NCBI GenBank assembly: GCA_934141605.1
Contig: CAKPCL010000003.1
Coordinates: 58,564 to 122,563 of the forward strand
Direction of reading: 5' to 3'
Length of the DNA: 64,000 bases
Origin: an uncultured Clostridia bacterium
GTDB taxonomy: Bacteria > Bacillota > Clostridia > TANB77 > CAG-508
The position numbers and the translations under genes were made by a program. Positions 60,533 through 64,000 of the stretch are shown piece after piece. Position 1 is the stretch's first letter; every line of letters starts with the position of its first letter. The notes below the pieces were generated by a model. That model made no database searches and was not told the DNA's origin. It worked only from the letters and a program-made list of their open reading frames with translations.

Positions 60533-62659
60533 TTACATATGCAAAACTCTTTGTTTTATCTCCTTAGTTTTCCCAGCATTCCAGAAATTTTCACCCAAAT
60601 AACCACAAGTACGCCTAACAACATTCATCTTACTATGATCCTTATTACCACAATTTGGACACTCCCACTCATTATCATCATTAATAATAATCTCACCATC
60701 AAATCCACAAACATGGCAATAATCTGACTTTGTATTAAATTCAGCATACTGAATATTATCATAAATAAACTTAACTGCAGTTTCAAGCGCCACTATATTA
60801 TTTTGCATATTTGGTATTTCAACATAAGAAATTGCACCACCAGTAGATAACTTTTGAAATTCACTCTCAAATGATAATTTATCAAAAGCATCTATTTTTT
60901 CTCTAACATCTACATGATAAGAATTTGTATAATACCCCTTATCAGTTACATCTTTAATTGTTCCAAACCTTTCTTTATCCAAGCGAGCAAATTTATAACA
61001 TAAACTCTCTGCAGGTGTTCCATACAACGCAAACCCTATATTCGTTTCTTTTTTCCATTTATCAGCTGTTTGTTTCAAATGTTTCATAACTTTTAACGCA
61101 AAGTCATGTCCCTCAGGTGTTGTATGTGATACACCTTTCATTAATTTTGTCATTTCATATATTCCTATATATCCTAAAGACATTGTAGAATAACCACCAT
61201 ATAATAATTTATCTATTTTTTCACCCTTAGCCAATCTCGCAATTGCTCCATATTGCCAATGTACAGGACTTATGTCAGATTTTATTCCAAGTAGCGCATA
61301 ATGTCTACACATTAATGCCTCTTTACATAGTTCAAGCCTCTCATCTAACAATTTCCAAAATTTTTCTTCATCACCATCTGCAATTATTGCTATTTGTGGT
61401 AAATTGATACTTACTACTCCTTGATTAAATCTTCCCTCAAATTTATAATTTCCATTTTCATCTTTCCAAGGAGATAAAAAGCTTCTACAACCCATTGGAG
61501 AAAATACATTTCCTTCATAATTCTCACGCATTTTTTTTGCTGATATATAATCTGGATACATTCTTTTGGCAGAACATTTTACTGCTAGTTTTGTTAAATA
61601 ATCATATTTTCCACCTTTTAAGCAATTATGTTCATCTAATACATATACTAATTTAGGAAACGCTGGTGTAACATACACTCCTGCCTCATTTTTTACGCCC
61701 TCTATCCTTTGATTTAAAATTTCTTCTATTATCATTGCATTTTCTTTTATGTATGGGTCACCTTCTTCTAAATGTAAAAACAATGTTACAAAAGGTGTTT
61801 GTCCATTTGTTGTCATTAATGTATTTATTTGATATTGAATTGTTTGCACTCCTGATTTTAGCTCACTTTTAACTCTTTCTTGAACTAAATCCTCTATTAT
61901 CTCTTCTGGCAATTTCCCTTTATATTTATCCTCTATTTCTTTTCTATATTTATCATAACTTTTTCTTAGATATTTTCCCAAATGTTTCATATCAATAGAT
62001 TGTCCACCATATTGATTGCTTGCAACTGTTGCAATTATTTGAGTCATAACTATACATGCAACATAAAAGCTTTTTGGACTTTCTATCATTTTACCGTTCA
62101 TTACAGTACCATTATCTAACATATCTTGTATATTTACCAAACAGCAATTAAAAATTGGTTGTACAAAATAATCTGCATCATGAAAATGTAGTATTCCTTC
62201 TTGATGTGCCTTAACTATCTTTTCTGGCAATAATAATCTATTTGTTAGATCTCTTGAAACTTCCCCCGCTATATAATCCCTTTGTGTAGAAGCAAGCATT
62301 ATATTTTTATTAGAATTTTCACCAGCTAACTCTTCATTTTCATTTCTAATTAACCCCAATATTGTTTCATCTGTTGTATTAGATTTTCTTACTAATGCTC
62401 TGTTATAACGATATACTATATATTCTTTTGCCAACTTATATTTGCCCATTTCCATTAATTTTTCTTCTATTATATCTTGTATATCCTCAACTAATATTCT
62501 CTTTTTATCCATGCTCTCTATGTATTCTATAATACTTTTTATCTCTTCGCTACTCGCCTTCTCTTTGCCTTTTACATCTCTATTAGCCTTTTCAATTGCT
62601 ACTGAAATTTTTTGTCTATCATAATCTACAATTCTTCCATCTCTTTTTACTATTTTCAT
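60533..62659 (-). CDS. nrdD: Anaerobic (class III) ribonucleoside-triphosphate reductase
   Basis: A 708-residue glycyl-radical enzyme making dNTPs without oxygen. The N-terminal ATP-cone (KRDGRIVDYDRQKISVAIEKA) is an allosteric site; the C-terminus has zinc cysteines (CHVC and CPNC) and the glycyl-radical loop RRTCGYLG. The start at 62659 is preferred, with GGGGGAAA upstream; the frame extends to 62689. An imperfect palindrome at 62725-62738 lies upstream. Confidence 0.96.
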   Translation of the reverse strand: MKIVKRDGRIVDYDRQKISVAIEKANRDVKGKEKASSEEIKSIIEYIESMDKKRILVEDIQDIIEEKLMEMGKYKLAKEYIVYRYNRALVRKSNTTDETILGLIRNENEELAGENSNKNIMLASTQRDYIAGEVSRDLTNRLLLPEKIVKAHQEGILHFHDADYFVQPIFNCCLVNIQDMLDNGTVMNGKMIESPKSFYVACIVMTQIIATVASNQYGGQSIDMKHLGKYLRKSYDKYRKEIEDKYKGKLPEEIIEDLVQERVKSELKSGVQTIQYQINTLMTTNGQTPFVTLFLHLEEGDPYIKENAMIIEEILNQRIEGVKNEAGVYVTPAFPKLVYVLDEHNCLKGGKYDYLTKLAVKCSAKRMYPDYISAKKMRENYEGNVFSPMGCRSFLSPWKDENGNYKFEGRFNQGVVSINLPQIAIIADGDEEKFWKLLDERLELCKEALMCRHYALLGIKSDISPVHWQYGAIARLAKGEKIDKLLYGGYSTMSLGYIGIYEMTKLMKGVSHTTPEGHDFALKVMKHLKQTADKWKKETNIGFALYGTPAESLCYKFARLDKERFGTIKDVTDKGYYTNSYHVDVREKIDAFDKLSFESEFQKLSTGGAISYVEIPNMQNNIVALETAVKFIYDNIQYAEFNTKSDYCHVCGFDGEIIINDDNEWECPNCGNKDHSKMNVVRRTCGYLGENFWNAGKTKEIKQRVLHM

Positions 62660-62724
62660 TTTGCATTTCCCCCTATTTTTTGAATACATCTTTGTTTATT
62701 ATATATCAATAAATATCTTTTTCT

Positions 62725-62738
62725 GTTGCAAAAACAAC
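62725..62738. promoter_or_regulatory. Candidate Crp-type operator near nrdD
   Basis: GTTGCAAAAACAAC, a dyad GTTG-N6-CAAC, resembles the site at 62815-62828. The two flank the divergent region between nrdD and the Crp-family gene. Confidence 0.45.
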
Positions 62739-62814
62739 ATTTTTAAAATTTAATTTTATTATGGGCTTTGCTCTAAGGATATATGTTATATTACATTTTT
62801 GTTACAAATTTAAT

Positions 62815-62844
62815 GTTGCAAATGCAACTAAAATATAGTATAAT
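62815..62844 (+). promoter_or_regulatory. Promoter of the Crp-family gene with overlapping operator
   Basis: TTGCAA (62816-62821), 17 bases, TATAAT (62839-62844). The palindrome GTTGCAAATGCAAC (62815-62828) covers the -35 element, so a bound regulator would block RNA polymerase: probable autorepression. Confidence 0.65.
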
Positions 62845-62907
62845 GTCCAAAAAGAACCGTCCCGTTTGGACATTTTGTCCAAATAGAACCGTCCCAAATG
62901 GACATTG
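62843..62907. repeat. REP-like dispersed repeat, copy D (leader of the Crp-family gene)
   Basis: TGTCCAAAAAGAACCGTCCC then TTTGGACATTTTGTCC and AGAACCGTCCC with TGGACATTGG. It begins at the end of the -10 element and ends next to the ribosome binding site, so the whole 5' UTR is this repeat. Confidence 0.85.
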
Positions 62908-62921
62908 GCAAGGAGGCATTT

Positions 62922-63551
62922 ATGTTATATTTATCTGATATTGAAGATTTTTTAAAGGATTTTTCGTGTACTTGTAAAAGTGTCCAAAAAAAGTCTTTTA
63001 AGAAGAATCAAACAATTACAACTTATATTCAAAAAAGAAATCAAATATGTATTTTATTGAGTGGTGAAGCTGATTTGGTTAGATATGATTTAAATGGCGA
63101 TAAATCTATTATTGAGTATTTTACTAAAAATGATATTTTTGGAGAGGCTTTTTATATTGTTACTACTAATAATGAGCTTTCCGTTGAGGCTAAAAAAAAT
63201 TGTGAGGTTTTATTTTTTAATTATGATAATATTTATCAAAAGTGTAAAAACAATTGTAAGTTTCACCAAACTTTGTCTGAAAATTTTTCTAATTTGATTT
63301 TGAATAAAATTATGAATTTAAATACTAGAGTTGAAATTCTTACCAAGCGTTCTACTCGTGAAAAATTGCGTGGTTATTTTAATCTTTTGTCTACTAGAAA
63401 TTTGAGTAAAACTTTTTCAATTCCTTTTTCTTTAACTGATTTGGCTGATTATTTGAGTGTTGATAGAAGTGCTATGATGAGGGAATTGAAGACTTTAAAA
63501 GATGAAGGTTTTATTAAGAAAAATGGAAATAAAATTACCCTTTTATATTAA
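62922..63551 (+). CDS. Crp/Fnr-family transcription regulator
   Basis: A 209-residue regulator. The N-terminal cyclic-nucleotide-binding-type barrel (ICILLSGEADLVRYDLNGDK; FTKNDIFGEAFY) is followed by a dimer helix and a winged helix with recognition region SLTDLADYLSVDRSAMMREL. No FNR-type cysteine cluster at the N-terminus, although CTCKS and CKNNCK occur. The start at 62922 has AAGGAGG 5 bases upstream. Divergent from nrdD. Effector unknown. Confidence 0.88.
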   Translation: MLYLSDIEDFLKDFSCTCKSVQKKSFKKNQTITTYIQKRNQICILLSGEADLVRYDLNGDKSIIEYFTKNDIFGEAFYIVTTNNELSVEAKKNCEVLFFNYDNIYQKCKNNCKFHQTLSENFSNLILNKIMNLNTRVEILTKRSTREKLRGYFNLLSTRNLSKTFSIPFSLTDLADYLSVDRSAMMRELKTLKDEGFIKKNGNKITLLY

Positions 63552-63562
63552 AGGGTAATTTT
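63531..63562. terminator. Terminator overlapping the Crp-family stop
   Basis: AAAATTACCCTTT pairs with AAAGGGTAATTTT around the stop codon; it serves both converging genes. Confidence 0.8.
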
Positions 63563-63581
63563 ATTGAACTTGTTTTAAGTG

Positions 63582-64000
63582 CTAGACACCGACCAACACT
63601 GCACGGAAGCCATTATCGTAGTACGGAGTGCCACCGGTACTAGCGAATGCAAACGCACCCGCAGTAGAGCCGTCCCAATAAGCACCACCGCGAGGGAAGA
63701 ATAGAGAGCTAGTATTAGCAAAGTAAGAGTAGTCTCCATTCCAAGCTGTTGAATTTGCCCCTGTAGTTGATGTCTCTAATATTGCATCTCCAAATCCATA
63801 TGTGCTTGATTTTAAGCCTTTATATATATTATAATTATTTGAACTGCCATCACTTGAAGTATTATATGGATAAACTGTTACCCATTTTGTACTTAATGTT
63901 TGATATCCTGTTGTATTTTTTGCTAATGTTGCATATATTTTACCATAATTTAGATTTCCATTTCCATTTGATATATATGCTGATGTTCTTTCCCATACAC
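63582..64000 (-). CDS. C-terminus of a surface protein with a lectin-like (possible DGR target) domain, partial
   Basis: The last 139 codons of a gene that enters from the right edge. It reads NSTAWNGDYSYFANTSSLFF, then PRGGAYWDGSTAGAFAFAS, and ends NGFRAVLVGV. RGG-x-W...AGAF...GFR is the pattern of the C-type-lectin/formylglycine-generating fold used as the variable domain by diversity-generating retroelements. The last 110 bases or so have C/G-ending codons (CGC GGT, GCG, GTC), in contrast to the A/T-ending codons just before. No reverse transcriptase is in the window. Confidence 0.65.
   Translation of the reverse strand, partial: VWERTSAYISNGNGNLNYGKIYATLAKNTTGYQTLSTKWVTVYPYNTSSDGSSNNYNIYKGLKSSTYGFGDAILETSTTGANSTAWNGDYSYFANTSSLFFPRGGAYWDGSTAGAFAFASTGGTPYYDNGFRAVLVGV

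Noticed and set aside
1..64000. CRISPR arrays, rRNA genes, prophage or insertion sequences with a transposase
   Set aside because: No regularly spaced repeats, rRNA segments, capsid or terminase genes, or intact transposases were seen.

Overview
The window comes from a very AT-rich, endospore-forming, anaerobic Firmicute, most likely an uncultured gut-type Clostridia lineage. The evidence is the spore genes (SASP, spoIIAA/AB/sigF, spoIID, spoIIQ, spoVS, spoVM, gerW), a class III anaerobic ribonucleotide reductase, MurT/GatD, long-form HPF, RNase Y and PTS enzymes, plus A/T-ending codons almost everywhere. Nearly all genes lie on the minus strand.

Layout. 1-2935: end of a Flp/Tad-type pilus operon (CpaB-like, two degenerate CpaE-like ATPases, start of a CpaF-like gene). 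3058-9011: HAD phosphatase, SASP, HPF, recO-yqzL-era and a GT4 glycosyltransferase. 9205-16149: rpmA/rplU, an orphan transketolase half, ftsH, a DUF1189-like gene, alr and a FemAB transferase. 16239-22892: tmRNA, M14 peptidase, nuclease, clpX-clpP-tig, rpmB and spoVM. 23031-29923: nth, a glycolipid-type cluster (two acyltransferases, two GT8, a flippase-like protein), tRNA-Leu(UAA), carD and dut. 30048-37921: a sporulation and RNA-decay block (spoVS, ymdB, rny, spoIIQ, spoIID, sigF-spoIIAB-spoIIAA, gerW, DUF2953). 38085-42552: an orphan gene, scpA, recX, an Rpn-type nuclease and recA. 42665-51597: a solute-binding protein, feoB and a fructose PTS operon including HPr and enzyme I. 51839-57379: an orphan gene, tRNA-Leu(CAA), a 780-aa unknown, polysaccharide deacetylase and metG. 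57765-64000: a fused murT-gatD, nrdG/nrdD, a Crp-type regulator and the 3' end of a lectin-like surface gene.

The main observation is five sites in four otherwise intact, conserved genes (HAD phosphatase, M14 peptidase twice, sigF, fruK) where one extra C stands directly before a glycine codon GGT or GGC. Each creates an in-frame CGG followed within a few codons by a stop, and the conserved protein resumes in the +1 frame at that glycine. A by-eye scan found no in-frame CGG in any recognised conserved gene here; it occurs otherwise only in three orphan genes. This fits a rare or undecoded CGG codon at which ribosomes skip the C and read glycine, i.e. tolerated or programmed +1 frameshifting. 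Shared insertional error or decay must still be excluded.

Other structure: three copies of a MITE-like inverted-repeat element, one of which supplies the feoB stop codon; four copies of a TGTCC/ACCGTCCC REP-like repeat; a hairpin repeat lying in frame at the MurT-GatD junction; a paired Spo0A box upstream of spoIIAA; and a lectin-like C-terminus with the look of a diversity-generating-retroelement target.
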